This document shows, one piece after another, positions 1 to 8,918 of a DNA stretch of 64,000 nucleotides. A model generated the notes under the pieces. That model ran no database searches. It worked only from the letters and a program-made list of their open reading frames with translations, and was not told the origin of the DNA. Each line of letters opens with the position of its first letter. Position 1 is the stretch's first letter. Location: positions 469,462 to 533,461 of the forward strand of contig NVSG01000002.1 in the NCBI GenBank assembly GCA_002401155.1, in the 5' to 3' direction. The translations under genes and the position numbers were made by a program. The stretch comes from Hyphomicrobiales bacterium. GTDB taxonomy: Bacteria; Pseudomonadota; Alphaproteobacteria; Rhizobiales; Rhizobiaceae.

Positions 1-422
1 AGATATGTAGTCAGTTCTTTTAATGCAGCGCTGATCGCCACCGGGTCTTGTTTTGATGGCGCAGTTCGTATCACCCTTAAGAACACAGGTGTCGTGAATT
101 TCAGCACGATATTCACCTTTGCCCATTCCATCCATTTATCAATCTGCGCCCGGGCAGCCGGGTCGGATGGCCAAACGGTGTCATTGCCATATTTATTGGC
201 AAAATGGCGCAAAATGGCGGCAGATTCCCATAGTGGCGTATCGTCCCCATCTTGTATCATGGGGACAGTACCATTTGGGTTCTCCGCAAGATATGCAGCT
301 GTATCGACGACGCCATGGTTCATTCCTGCATCAATGCGATCGTAACCGATTCCAAGTTCAGCTGCGCACCACAATACCACCTGAACATTGGACGAGTTTT
401 TCCGGCCCCAAATTTTTATCAT
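1..422 (-). CDS. Glutathione S-transferase family protein (3' truncated by window edge)
   Basis: The reverse strand reads as a GST N-terminal thioredoxin fold: it starts MIKIWGRKNSSNVQVVLW and continues through NPNGTVPMIQDGDDTPLWESAAIL, which carries the cis-Pro and the ESAAI glutathione-binding loop (E, S), then enters the alpha-helical domain. About 140 codons are visible; the C-terminus lies outside the window. ATG at 422-420 is preceded by a GGAGAAAAG Shine-Dalgarno. It is divergent from the amidohydrolase operon. The Ser-Ser-Asn near the N-terminus is typical of bacterial theta/beta-like soluble GSTs; it is not the zeta-class maleylpyruvate isomerase signature, so I do not tie it to the gentisate gene. 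Substrate unknown. Confidence 0.85.
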   Translation of the reverse strand, partial: MIKIWGRKNSSNVQVVLWCAAELGIGYDRIDAGMNHGVVDTAAYLAENPNGTVPMIQDGDDTPLWESAAILRHFANKYGNDTVWPSDPAARAQIDKWMEWAKVNIVLKFTTPVFLRVIRTAPSKQDPVAISAALKELTTY

Positions 423-490
423 AATCTTTTCTCCACCCACGGATTGGTTCTTCATTTAATCTGAAGTCTATTTTCCACCTTACTTACAGT

Positions 491-506
491 CAAGGCGTCG
501 ACCTTG
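491..506. promoter_or_regulatory. Short inverted repeat between divergent genes (possible operator)
   Basis: CAAGG-CGTCGA-CCTTG is a perfect 5-bp inverted repeat in the gap between the GST gene and the amidohydrolase. Its position suits an operator for either gene. The arms are short, so it could be chance. Confidence 0.25.
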
Positions 507-584
507 TGTCGCTGTTTATGTTTGGCAATTGCGTTTTTTTGTTCACAGGTTCATCATGTTCCAGCAATCGTGGGAGGATATGTC

Positions 585-1859
585 ATGGGATCACTATTAA
601 TCAGAAATACCAACATCTGGGACGCCAATGCCGGTGAGCTTTTTGCCGGAGCTGTGGAAATCAAGGGAAACCGGATCGATAAAATTCACCGCAAGGATAT
701 TGAAGCGGCGGATGGTGCAGATGTGATTGACGCTGATGGCAAGACTTTGATGCCCGGCATGGTAGAAGGACACTGCCATCCAAGCTTTGTTGGGATTGAT
801 ACCAATGCTGATCTTGGCAATATTGGCCCGGAGGAACATACTCTTCGCACCGCTGCCAATATCAAACTGTTATTTGAGCATGGTTTTACCTCGATTTTTG
901 AAGCCGCCTCCGCCAAGCCGATGATTGGCGTGGTGATAAGGGATGCAATCAATAGTGGTATGATTGTTGGCCCTCGCATGTTGGCCGGAAGCCCCGAATG
1001 CACCACAACCGGCGGCCTTGGCGATGAACGTAAACGCCACATGTATGCCGAGAGCTTTGGCCTTGTGGCCGATGGCCCCTATGAGATGCGCCGCCTTGCA
1101 CGCGAATGCGTTCGCGACAATGTGGACATCATGAAAATCAATATTTCCGGCGATGAATTTGTCTCCCACGCAAAGGCGGAAATCACCACCCTTGAAGAAG
1201 ATGAACTGGCAGCCTTCGTCAGCGTTGCGCGCAATTACGGCAAGAAAATCGCCTGTCACGCCCGTTCATCCAAAAGCGTAAAGATGGCTGCACGCCACAA
1301 AATCGATTGCATCTATCACTGCGATTTTGCCGATGAAGAAGCCCTCGACATGCTGGAGGCGATCAAGGATGTGTCCTTCGTTGGCCCGGCATTCGGGCTG
1401 GTATATAACTGTACCGTCGATGGTGAGGCCAATGGCTTTAGCAAGGAATTGGCCGAAGAGATGGACCTCTTCCGCAAGTTCGATGCATGCTGTGAAACCT
1501 ACCACGAAATCAGAAAACGCGGCATTCGCGTGGTGGTCGGCGGCGACTACGGCTTCAACATTACGCCCATGGGCCAGAACGCCCGCGACATCGAACATTT
1601 CGTCAAATATTTCGGCTATTCAACCAATGAAGCATTGCTCTGTGCCACCAAAGTCGGTGCGGAACTGATGGGATTTGCCGGTGAAGGCGGCGAGGTGAAA
1701 GAAGGATATCTTGCGGACTTGCTGCTGGTGGATGGTAACCCGCTGGATGATGTTTCAATTTTACAGCACCGCGAAAATCTGGCTATGATTATGAAAGACG
1801 GAAAAATCTATAAAGATCCGCGCAAAACTGGCCGCGGCGAAACTGGACTGATTGCATGA
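585..1859 (+). CDS. Amidohydrolase family protein (imidazolonepropionase/prolidase-like)
   Basis: This 424-residue protein is a cytosolic metal-dependent hydrolase of the amidohydrolase superfamily. Visible are the beta-strand-1 HxH (GHCHPS, residues 62-67), the strand-4 Lys region (IMKINISGD), later His residues (IACHARSS, IYHCDF), the final metal Asp (VVGGDYGFN) and the C-terminal GYLADLLLVDGNPLDD beta-sandwich signature. The residue pattern suits a binuclear member that cleaves cyclic amides or Xaa-Pro-type peptides; the substrate is unknown. I chose ATG 585 because GGAGG lies 8-12 bases upstream; an earlier in-frame ATG at 504 has no such site. It overlaps the next gene by 4 bases (ATGA), the first of a chain of coupled genes leading to a LIV transporter. 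Confidence 0.85.
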   Translation: MGSLLIRNTNIWDANAGELFAGAVEIKGNRIDKIHRKDIEAADGADVIDADGKTLMPGMVEGHCHPSFVGIDTNADLGNIGPEEHTLRTAANIKLLFEHGFTSIFEAASAKPMIGVVIRDAINSGMIVGPRMLAGSPECTTTGGLGDERKRHMYAESFGLVADGPYEMRRLARECVRDNVDIMKINISGDEFVSHAKAEITTLEEDELAAFVSVARNYGKKIACHARSSKSVKMAARHKIDCIYHCDFADEEALDMLEAIKDVSFVGPAFGLVYNCTVDGEANGFSKELAEEMDLFRKFDACCETYHEIRKRGIRVVVGGDYGFNITPMGQNARDIEHFVKYFGYSTNEALLCATKVGAELMGFAGEGGEVKEGYLADLLLVDGNPLDDVSILQHRENLAMIMKDGKIYKDPRKTGRGETGLIA

Positions 1860-2566
1860 ACAAACCGAGCCTTATTCTAATTCCCGGCCTACTTTCAGAT
1901 AAGATTGTCTGGGAGCACGCCGTCGAACATTTTTCAAAAACCATGCCGGTGTTCATCGCTGATCACACGACGCAGGATAATCTAACCGATATGGCAGCCG
2001 ATGCGCTGGCTCTGACCGATGGCCCGCAAATGGTCGTTGGACATTCTCTGGGCGCGCGCATTGCACTTGAAATGCTGCGTCAGGCGCCCGAGCGAATTGA
2101 TCGGGTAGCGTTTCTTGATGCGCGTACCGAGGCCATTCAGGAAGGCGAGCCGGCCATACGGCAGGCGATGATCGATCTTGGTTTTAATGAAGGGCTAGGG
2201 GCTGTCTCCGATGCTTGGTTGCCGCCGATGGTCAATCCGGCCAGCCATGGGAACAAAAAAATTATGGGCCCGCTTCGTGATATGGTCTTGCGCATGTCGC
2301 CGGAACTGCTGGAGCGCCAGCTACGCTCGCTAATGAACCGCGCCGATGTGGAGCTGGTCATCACCGCCATTACTTGTCCAACGCTGGTTGCTGTTGGTAG
2401 GCAAGATGGTTTTTCCACCGTCGCCATGCACGAAGAACTGGCTGCAAAAATTCCCCATTCAAAACTGGTAATCTACGAGGATACCGGACATTTCGCACCC
2501 TTTGAAAGCCCGGAATTAGTCACCACTTCGCTGGTCGACTGGATCGCCTCAGACCAAAGAGCATGA
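1856..2566 (+). CDS. Alpha/beta hydrolase
   Basis: This 236-residue alpha/beta hydrolase fold protein has its nucleophile elbow GHSLG (Ser about 64), an acid in VGRQDGF and the catalytic His in DTGHFAPFE. The oxyanion region is PGLLSD near residue 10. The family includes esterases, C-C hydrolases and lactonases; this is the small single-domain form without a lid insert, with no signal peptide. It is coupled by ATGA overlaps to the amidohydrolase before it and the CocE/NonD hydrolase after it, so three hydrolases are made together. That suggests stepwise hydrolysis of one imported compound. Confidence 0.85.
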   Translation: MNKPSLILIPGLLSDKIVWEHAVEHFSKTMPVFIADHTTQDNLTDMAADALALTDGPQMVVGHSLGARIALEMLRQAPERIDRVAFLDARTEAIQEGEPAIRQAMIDLGFNEGLGAVSDAWLPPMVNPASHGNKKIMGPLRDMVLRMSPELLERQLRSLMNRADVELVITAITCPTLVAVGRQDGFSTVAMHEELAAKIPHSKLVIYEDTGHFAPFESPELVTTSLVDWIASDQRA

Positions 2567-4200
2567 GCGATTTCGAATATAAATTCATCCCGCCTCACCA
2601 CGCCCCCGATGAGCGTGGTGGCAAGCCGCCTGCCTATGAAAAGACCATTCTCGATGGCGTCATCATCGAAAAAGACGTGGCAATCACCCTGCGCGATGGA
2701 GTGACAATTTACGCTGATATCTATCGTCCAGAAAATGAGAACAAGGCCGCGCCGCTGATTGCATGGGGGCCTTATGGCAAGCACGGCCATACCCAATATT
2801 CGGTTAACTTCCCCAAGGCCGAAGTCGATGACAGCAACATGTCGGATTACACCGCCTTCGAAGCACCGGACCCGTTCTATTGGGTGCCCCATGGCTATGC
2901 CGTCATCAATGTAGACCCACGCGGCACATGGCACTCCGAAGGCCGCGCAACATATTTATCGCCAGAGGAAGCCGAAGATTTTGCCGATGTGATTGAATGG
3001 GCTGGAACCCAAGAATGGTCCAATGGCAATGTGGGCCTTTCCGGTGTTTCCTATCTCACCTCATCCCAATGGCGTGTGGCAGAACTCAACCCACCGCACC
3101 TCAAAGCCATCAATCCGTGGGAAGGCTGGACGGACACATACCGCGAAGTTGTAGGCCATGGCGGCATCCCCGAAACCTCGTTCTGGGAATATCTTCCCGG
3201 ACGCTGGGGCAACGGCCTCAATCAAATAGAAGACCTGCGCCGCGAAACGAGAGAACGCCCTTTCTTCGATGCCTATTGGCAAAGCAAGAGCGCCAATCTA
3301 GAAAAAATCAAAGTACCCGCCTTCATCTGCGCCAGCTGGACAGATCAGGCATTGCATACACGTGGAACGCTGGAAGGCTTTCGCAAGATTTCCTCAGATG
3401 AAAAATGGCTCTACGTGCATGGCCGAAAAAAGTGGGCCCATTATTATGAGGCCGAAAGTGTAGAAATGCAGCGCGCATTTTTCGATCATTTTTTACTCGG
3501 CAAAGAGAGCGATCTAAAAAACTGGCCGAAGGTTTTATATGAAGCACGCGACGCATATTATCAGGGTGAAGAAATCTCCGCCAAAGAATGGCCCATCGAA
3601 GGAACCAAATATCAATCGCTCCATCTGGGTGATGGAACGCTGGAAACTGAACCTACACCGCCGGTTACAAAAAGTTACAATTCCACAAATGGCGAAAGCG
3701 TCACCTTCGACCACACCTTCACGAAAGCAACAACGCTAGTCGGTCATATGGCGCTGAGACTTTGGCTATCAATCGAGGAGGGGGACGACATGGATATTTT
3801 CGTTGCGATCCAGAAACTGGACGCCGCTGGCAATATTGTGCCCTTCGCTTTTTATGCTCAGTTCGAAGATGGCCCGGTGGCCCTTGGCTGGTTGCGGGTA
3901 TCCCACCGCGAACTGGACGAGGATGCCTCAACACCATTCATGCCAGTTCATAAACATCAACGTGAACTGAAATTAATGCCCGGTGAAATCACCCCGGTCG
4001 ATATCGAAATCTGGCCATCAGGCACAAGGTTTGCAGCAGGCGAAAGCCTGCGTCTCGTCATTCAGGGTTCAGATATTTACGATTACCCAAAACCAAGTGT
4101 CTATGCACGGCATGAAAGCCTGAGAAATAAGGGTCGCCAGACCATTCACATGGGTGGAAAACACGATTCCAATCTACTGATCCCGATTTTGCCTCAATAA
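2563..4200 (+). CDS. CocE/NonD family hydrolase (X-Pro dipeptidyl-peptidase S15-like)
   Basis: This 545-residue protein has the two-domain layout of the CocE/NonD/S15 group. An alpha/beta hydrolase domain carries the nucleophile motif GxSYxxxxQW (GVSYLTSSQW, Ser about 163) after DPRGTWHSEG. A C-terminal jelly-roll domain (from about residue 370, with LRLWLSIEEGDDMDIFVAIQ) ends in a short PSVYARHESL/NKGRQTIHMGG tail typical of the family. Members hydrolyse acyl esters, glutaryl amides or X-Pro peptides. There is no signal peptide, so it acts in the cytosol. The start overlaps the previous stop (ATGA). The substrate cannot be read from sequence. Confidence 0.87.
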   Translation: MSDFEYKFIPPHHAPDERGGKPPAYEKTILDGVIIEKDVAITLRDGVTIYADIYRPENENKAAPLIAWGPYGKHGHTQYSVNFPKAEVDDSNMSDYTAFEAPDPFYWVPHGYAVINVDPRGTWHSEGRATYLSPEEAEDFADVIEWAGTQEWSNGNVGLSGVSYLTSSQWRVAELNPPHLKAINPWEGWTDTYREVVGHGGIPETSFWEYLPGRWGNGLNQIEDLRRETRERPFFDAYWQSKSANLEKIKVPAFICASWTDQALHTRGTLEGFRKISSDEKWLYVHGRKKWAHYYEAESVEMQRAFFDHFLLGKESDLKNWPKVLYEARDAYYQGEEISAKEWPIEGTKYQSLHLGDGTLETEPTPPVTKSYNSTNGESVTFDHTFTKATTLVGHMALRLWLSIEEGDDMDIFVAIQKLDAAGNIVPFAFYAQFEDGPVALGWLRVSHRELDEDASTPFMPVHKHQRELKLMPGEITPVDIEIWPSGTRFAAGESLRLVIQGSDIYDYPKPSVYARHESLRNKGRQTIHMGGKHDSNLLIPILPQ

Positions 4201-4258
4201 TCCCGGAATCTCTGCTAATATTAAAACCAGCTATTGGAAAAGTGAGGGCTTTACGGAA

Positions 4259-4287
4259 TTGACGCAAACACTGCTCTGCCGTACAGT
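4259..4287 (+). promoter_or_regulatory. Sigma-70-type promoter for the LIV transporter operon
   Basis: TTGACG (4259-4264) and TACAGT (4282-4287) are separated by 17 bases. They sit 39 bases before the substrate-binding protein ATG, giving the transporter genes a start of their own downstream of the hydrolase genes. Confidence 0.55.
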
Positions 4288-4325
4288 TTTCTCAAATAGT
4301 AAGATTTTTAAACAGGGAGAGAAAC

Positions 4326-5489
4326 ATGAAACATATGCTAACCGCACTTTTGGGTGCCGCCGCATTAATGAGCGCTGGTGTCGCGCAAGCTGCAGACACC
4401 ATCAAAATCGGCATCGTAAACGCCTATTCTGGTCAGTTCGCTGATCCAGCTGCTCAGCTTGATAACGGTATCAAGCTTTACATGCAGATCCATGGTGACA
4501 TGGTCAACGGCAAGAAAATCGTAATTATCCGCAAAGACGTGGGCGGCATCAAGCCACCCCTCGCCAAGCAATTGGCCGCTGAGCTGGTAACCCGCGATAA
4601 CGTCGATGTTTTGGCTGGCAATCTGCTGACACCAAACGCATTGGCCGTTGCTGCTGTTTCTGCAGAAGCTGAAAAATTCATGGTTATCATGAACGCTTCA
4701 ACATCTTTCATCACAACAAAATCTCCTTATGTGGCCCGTACATCGGTGACCTCAGCGCAGCTAAACAGCGCGTTCGGCACATGGGTTGCTAGCAAAGGTG
4801 TCAAAGAAGTTTACACCATGGTAACCGATTATGCTCCGGGCAAAGGCTCAGGCAAAGCATTTGAAGGTGCTTTCGTTGCGGGCGGCGGCAAGGTCGTTGG
4901 TTCCGATGCAACTCCGGTTGTGAACCCTGATTTCTCGCCTTTCGTACAGCGTATCGCAGACGCAAAACCAGAAGCCCTTTATATCTGGGTTCCAGGTGGC
5001 ACGCAGCCTCCCGCTGTTGGTAAAGCACTTGCAGAGCGCGGCGTAACGCCAGCCAATACCAAGATCTATGGCCAAGGCGAACTGACCGATGATGCAGCAT
5101 TGCTAGCAATGGGTGACGCATCTTTGGGCATCATTACCGCCTATCATTACAACATCCACCGCGATACAAAACTCAACAATGAGTTCGTTAAAGCGTATCG
5201 CGCTGCCAATGATGGTCGCGATCCTGACATCTACACAATCGGCGCTTACGATGGCATGCATTTGATCTATGAAGCATTGAAAAAAGCTGGCGGAGATACT
5301 TCCGGCAAAGCCTTGATCGCTGCTGCCAAAGGCATGGAATGGGAAAGCCCACGTGGCACCATGTCCATCGATCCTGAAACTCGTGATGTGGTTCAGACCA
5401 TCTATATCCGCGAAGTTCAAAAGGTCGACGGCAAACCTGCAAACGTCATCATCGATCAGATCGATCACGCAAAAGACCCAACGCATTAG
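4326..5489 (+). CDS. LIV-type ABC transporter substrate-binding protein (operon 1)
   Basis: This 387-residue periplasmic binding protein (Peripla_BP_6 type) starts with a clear Sec signal peptide (Lys, hydrophobic core, cleavage near AQA-ADT at about residue 22). The mature protein begins TIKIGIVNAYSGQFADP, the usual first strand of leucine/isoleucine/valine-binding proteins, and has two Rossmann-like lobes, with DYAPGKGSGKAFEGAF in the hinge region. The start is supported by GGGAGAG nine bases upstream. It heads a five-gene importer (SBP, LivH, LivM, LivG, LivF). This family also binds amides, short peptides and aromatic acids, so the ligand may be the compound attacked by the hydrolases encoded upstream. 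Confidence 0.9.
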   Translation: MKHMLTALLGAAALMSAGVAQAADTIKIGIVNAYSGQFADPAAQLDNGIKLYMQIHGDMVNGKKIVIIRKDVGGIKPPLAKQLAAELVTRDNVDVLAGNLLTPNALAVAAVSAEAEKFMVIMNASTSFITTKSPYVARTSVTSAQLNSAFGTWVASKGVKEVYTMVTDYAPGKGSGKAFEGAFVAGGGKVVGSDATPVVNPDFSPFVQRIADAKPEALYIWVPGGTQPPAVGKALAERGVTPANTKIYGQGELTDDAALLAMGDASLGIITAYHYNIHRDTKLNNEFVKAYRAANDGRDPDIYTIGAYDGMHLIYEALKKAGGDTSGKALIAAAKGMEWESPRGTMSIDPETRDVVQTIYIREVQKVDGKPANVIIDQIDHAKDPTH

Positions 5490-5517
5490 AGCGTATGAGT
5501 TTTTAATTGTAATACGC

Positions 5518-5553
5518 ATTGCCCCGGAATATCTTCGGGGCAATGTTTTTTTT
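5518..5553 (+). terminator. Hairpin plus T-run between SBP and permease genes
   Basis: A perfect 9-bp stem (ATTGCCCCG / CGGGGCAAT, 5518-5526 and 5536-5544) with a 9-base loop is followed by G and eight T. It has the form of an intrinsic terminator. Placed between the binding-protein gene and its permeases, it probably lets some transcription through and keeps the binding protein in excess. Confidence 0.85.
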
Positions 5554-5576
5554 AGACTGATTTTGGAACCTTCTCG

Positions 5577-6437
5577 ATGAGCCAAATACTGGCCGTTCTG
5601 TTTGATGGATTTGCGTATGGAATGTTATTATTCCTGCTTTCCGTCGGCCTATCGGTGACCCTCGGCCTGATGAATTTCATCAACCTTGCCCATGGCGCAT
5701 TCGCCATGATTGGCGGCTACGTCACCTTTGCTTTGGTGAGCTTGGCCGGATGGCCGTTTTTGGCCACATTGCCTTTTGCGTTTTTGATAACTGCAATCAT
5801 TGCGGCAGGATTTGAAGTCTTGCTTTTCCGGCGGATTTATCAATCGGGCGAACTCAATCAGGTGCTGTTCACCATCGGGTTTGTGTTTTCCATGTCGGCA
5901 GTTGCTGCCTATTTGTTTGGCACGGTCAATCAATCGGTCAAAATGCCGGAATTTCTAACTGGCTTCATTGAACTTGCCGGAGTGAAATTACCCTCATACC
6001 GGATTTTCCTTGCTGCAATCGCTCTGGTGGTCACCATAATTGTTGTTGCAGGATTAGAATATACCCGCTTCGGAGCGATGGTTCGTGCATCCGTTGATAA
6101 TCAAAAAGTTGCCCGCGGACTTGGTCTCAATGTGAGTAAAATCTTCGCACTGACTTTCGCAATCGGCAGTGGCCTTGCAGGTCTTGGCGGGGCGCTTTCG
6201 ATAGAAATTCTCAGCCTCGATCCGTCCTTCGGATTTCACATTCTGGTGCTGGTGCTCATCGTTGTTGCTGTCGGCGGACTTGGTTCCGTCTGGGGCAGTT
6301 TCGTTGCCGCGGCATGTCTCGGCATATTCGATGTGATGGGAAAATATCTGTTCCCGGAACTGGGTTCATTCCTGATTTATCTGTTCATGGTGGTGCTGCT
6401 ATTTTATAAGCCGCTTGGCCTGTTTGGAAAGCGTTGA
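5577..6437 (+). CDS. LIV-type ABC transporter permease LivH (operon 1)
   Basis: This 286-residue inner-membrane permease has about eight hydrophobic segments and the LivH signatures: GLMNFINLAHGAFAM near residue 37, DNQKVARGLGLNVSKIF at about 175 (the cytoplasmic loop that docks the ATPase) and VGGLGSVWGSF at about 235. Its length is normal for the family. It forms the pore with LivM and overlaps that reading frame by a few bases, which suggests translational coupling. Confidence 0.9.
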   Translation: MSQILAVLFDGFAYGMLLFLLSVGLSVTLGLMNFINLAHGAFAMIGGYVTFALVSLAGWPFLATLPFAFLITAIIAAGFEVLLFRRIYQSGELNQVLFTIGFVFSMSAVAAYLFGTVNQSVKMPEFLTGFIELAGVKLPSYRIFLAAIALVVTIIVVAGLEYTRFGAMVRASVDNQKVARGLGLNVSKIFALTFAIGSGLAGLGGALSIEILSLDPSFGFHILVLVLIVVAVGGLGSVWGSFVAAACLGIFDVMGKYLFPELGSFLIYLFMVVLLFYKPLGLFGKR

Positions 6438-6439
6438 CC

Positions 6440-7444
6440 ATGCAACCAATCGATCCCCAAAAATGGCTGAGAAACAAAGCGCGCATTTCTCCGTATGAAA
6501 TCGCGTTTTGGATTGCCGCTCTAATTATTCCTTATGCATTTTTTCCAAACTATTTGGCGCTTGCAAGCCAGATTGCAGCCACAGCAATATTTTGTATCGC
6601 GCTCGATCTGATCATCGGTTATGCGGGCATCATATCATTAGGCCATGCAGCCTTCTTCGGACTTGGTGCTTATGCCGCCGGTATCCTCTCGCAAAAAGGC
6701 TGGGGTGAACCAATTTCAGGTGCGCTCTTTGGCGCGATATTTGCAGGCTTCTGCGGCTGGATAGTCAGTTTTATGATTGTGCGCGTGCAACATCTGGCAT
6801 TGCTAATGATCACGTTGGGCCTCGGCTTCCTGCTGGTCGAATTGGCCAACACGCTCGATTGGTTGACCGGTGGTTCCGATGGTTTGCTCGGTATAGACAC
6901 ATGGAATTTGTTCGGTGTTTTCAAGTTTACGTTCTGGGGATACACCGCTTACGGTTACACTTTAGGTGCCGCGTTTTTGGTATTCCTGCTTTGCCGCCGT
7001 TTGGTGAATTCACCTTTCGGTCTCGCGCTCGAAACCATTCGCGAAAATCCGCAACGCACCACAGCACTGGGCGTTCCAAACCGCGCGCGCCTGCAAAAAG
7101 TATTTACGATATCGGCAGCGATCGCCGGATTGGCCGGAGCCATTCTTGCCCAGACGACGGAAACAGTTTCGCTCGATAGCTTGGGCTTCCAGCGTTCCGC
7201 CGATATTGCCGTGATGCTTATTCTCGGCGGTACTGGCAGGCTCTATGGCGCTATCCTTGGCTCCATCATTTTCCTTGTGGCGCGTGACCAATTGTCGGGT
7301 ATGAACCCGCAATACTGGTATTTCTGGATCGGGCTTTTGTTGATGATTGTGGTGCTGTTCATGCCACGCGGAATTCTGGGTGGTTTGGAAAAGATCAAGT
7401 CCAAACTGAGTACAAAACCGAATCAAAAGGTGGATGGGGCATGA
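6440..7444 (+). CDS. LIV-type ABC transporter permease LivM (operon 1)
   Basis: This 334-residue integral membrane permease has the LivM landmarks LIIGYAGIISLGHAAFFGLGAY near residue 55, a TGGSDGLLG loop, ETIRENPQRTTALGV (EAA-like ATPase-docking loop) and LGGTGRLYGAILG. ATG 6440 was preferred to the in-frame TTG at 6434, which overlaps the livH stop. The last four bases overlap livG (ATGA). It pairs with LivH. Confidence 0.9.
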   Translation: MQPIDPQKWLRNKARISPYEIAFWIAALIIPYAFFPNYLALASQIAATAIFCIALDLIIGYAGIISLGHAAFFGLGAYAAGILSQKGWGEPISGALFGAIFAGFCGWIVSFMIVRVQHLALLMITLGLGFLLVELANTLDWLTGGSDGLLGIDTWNLFGVFKFTFWGYTAYGYTLGAAFLVFLLCRRLVNSPFGLALETIRENPQRTTALGVPNRARLQKVFTISAAIAGLAGAILAQTTETVSLDSLGFQRSADIAVMLILGGTGRLYGAILGSIIFLVARDQLSGMNPQYWYFWIGLLLMIVVLFMPRGILGGLEKIKSKLSTKPNQKVDGA

Positions 7445-8190
7445 ATGCACTTGAAACCAGAAACCTGAACAAAGCCTTCGGCAGCCTCGTGGTTGCCGAT
7501 GATATTTCAATTCAATTGCCCAAGGGCGCACGCCACGCATTAATCGGTCCAAATGGTGCAGGAAAAACAACACTGATCAATCTGATGACTGGCGCATTGA
7601 CGCCGGATTCTGGATCAGTGCTTCTTGGTGATCAAGATATCACCGGTCTTGAGAGCAATGAGCGGGTGAAGCGCGGCCTTGGACGCACCTTTCAGATCAA
7701 CACTTTGTTTCCAGAATTAACACCGCTTGAATCCACCACTATGGCAATTTGTGAACGCATGGGCGTGGCGCAAAACTGGCTTTCACCACTGGCCAATCAG
7801 ACCGAGGCAATCGATGAAGCATTCGGCTTGCTAACCCAAATCGGCCTTGCCGATGATTGCACCAAGCCCACTGTTGATCTTGCCTACGGGCAGCAACGGC
7901 TACTCGAAATTGCGTTGGCATTGGCCACAAAACCAAAAGTACTTTTGCTGGACGAACCGGCAGCGGGCATTCCAAAAAGTGAAAGCGCGGCATTGTTCGA
8001 AGCGATTGCTGATCTGCCAAAGGATATCTCGGTGCTGTTTATTGAACACGACATGAACCTCGTTTTCACTTTCGCCAGCAGCATTACGGTTCTGGTGCAG
8101 GGCAAGGTTCTGGTCGAGGGTACGCCCGACGAAATTGCCCATGATCCGTTGGTGCGAGAAGTATATCTGGGAGGAGCCGACCATGGTTGA
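7441..8190 (+). CDS. LIV-type ABC transporter ATPase LivG (operon 1)
   Basis: This 249-residue nucleotide-binding subunit has Walker A GPNGAGKTT (about residue 38), a Q-loop around GRTFQINTLF, a degenerate signature YGQQRLLEIAL in place of LSGGQ (usual for LivG), Walker B VLLLDEPAAG and the switch His in FIEHDM. It energises import as a heterodimer with LivF. It starts within the livM stop and ends 8 bases inside livF. Confidence 0.92.
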   Translation: MNALETRNLNKAFGSLVVADDISIQLPKGARHALIGPNGAGKTTLINLMTGALTPDSGSVLLGDQDITGLESNERVKRGLGRTFQINTLFPELTPLESTTMAICERMGVAQNWLSPLANQTEAIDEAFGLLTQIGLADDCTKPTVDLAYGQQRLLEIALALATKPKVLLLDEPAAGIPKSESAALFEAIADLPKDISVLFIEHDMNLVFTFASSITVLVQGKVLVEGTPDEIAHDPLVREVYLGGADHG

Positions 8191-8905
8191 GCCTCTACTT
8201 TCCTTGCGCAATGTCACTGCCGGTTATGGCGAAGCGGTGGTTCTCGATGACGTGTCCCTCGATATTACTGAGGGTTCAGGCCTCGCGCTTTTGGGGCGAA
8301 ACGGGGTTGGAAAATCCACCCTGATCCAAACCATTATGGGGTTCACAACTTTGTTTTCCGGCAGCGTTCACTGGCGCGGTGAGGACATCACGAAACTAAA
8401 GCCATATCAACGTGCACAGGCAGGCATTGGCTGGATACCGCAGGAACGTGATATTTTTTCCTCGCTCAGCGTTGAGGAAAACCTCACGGTTATCGCTCGC
8501 AAGGGCAAAAAAGACTTATGGAATCTTGAGCGGATTTACGAACTTTTCCCACGCTTGCAGGAACGCCGCGAAAACAAAGGTAATCAGCTTTCCGGCGGTG
8601 AACAACAAATGCTGGCCATTGGCCGCACATTGATGACTAACCCCTCAATGCTGTTGCTCGACGAACCCTTGGAAGGTCTGGCCCCTATCGTGGTGGAAGA
8701 GCTGAGCGCGGTGATCTCCAAAATGTGCAAGGAAACAGGCATGACTTTGATAATGGTCGAGCAGCATGCAGAAACCGCCCTTGCCATGACAGACGATGCC
8801 ATTATCATCGAACGTGGCCGCATCGCTCATAGTGCGAAGGCAGCGGAATTGATGGCGGATCAAGCGACCCTTGATCGCTTCATCGGATTGAATTTAGGCG
8901 ATTAG
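8183..8905 (+). CDS. LIV-type ABC transporter ATPase LivF (operon 1)
   Basis: This 240-residue ATPase has Walker A GRNGVGKST, Q-loop WIPQERDIF, the full signature LSGGEQQMLAIGR, Walker B MLLLDEPLEGL and switch His VEQHAE. ATG 8183 is chosen because GGGAGGAG lies just upstream and it overlaps livG by the usual 8 bases; the frame is open further upstream but without a start signal. It is the partner of LivG and the last gene of the importer. Confidence 0.92.
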   Translation: MVEPLLSLRNVTAGYGEAVVLDDVSLDITEGSGLALLGRNGVGKSTLIQTIMGFTTLFSGSVHWRGEDITKLKPYQRAQAGIGWIPQERDIFSSLSVEENLTVIARKGKKDLWNLERIYELFPRLQERRENKGNQLSGGEQQMLAIGRTLMTNPSMLLLDEPLEGLAPIVVEELSAVISKMCKETGMTLIMVEQHAETALAMTDDAIIIERGRIAHSAKAAELMADQATLDRFIGLNLGD

Positions 8906-8918
8906 AAAAGGACGCATC

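Noticed and set aside
1-422. GST gene as the maleylpyruvate isomerase partner of the gentisate dioxygenase
   Set aside because: The N-terminus lacks the zeta-class SSxSxRVRIALN pattern, and the gene is 15 kb away on the other strand.
427-440. 14 bases (TTTTCTCCACCCAC) shared with 37234-37247
   Set aside because: At 427-440 it is the ribosome-binding region of the GST gene; flanks differ, so probably chance.
1266-1598. Long reverse-strand open frames inside the first amidohydrolase and many other genes
   Set aside because: They lie opposite well-supported genes, have no ribosome-binding sites and give low-complexity or unrecognisable proteins.
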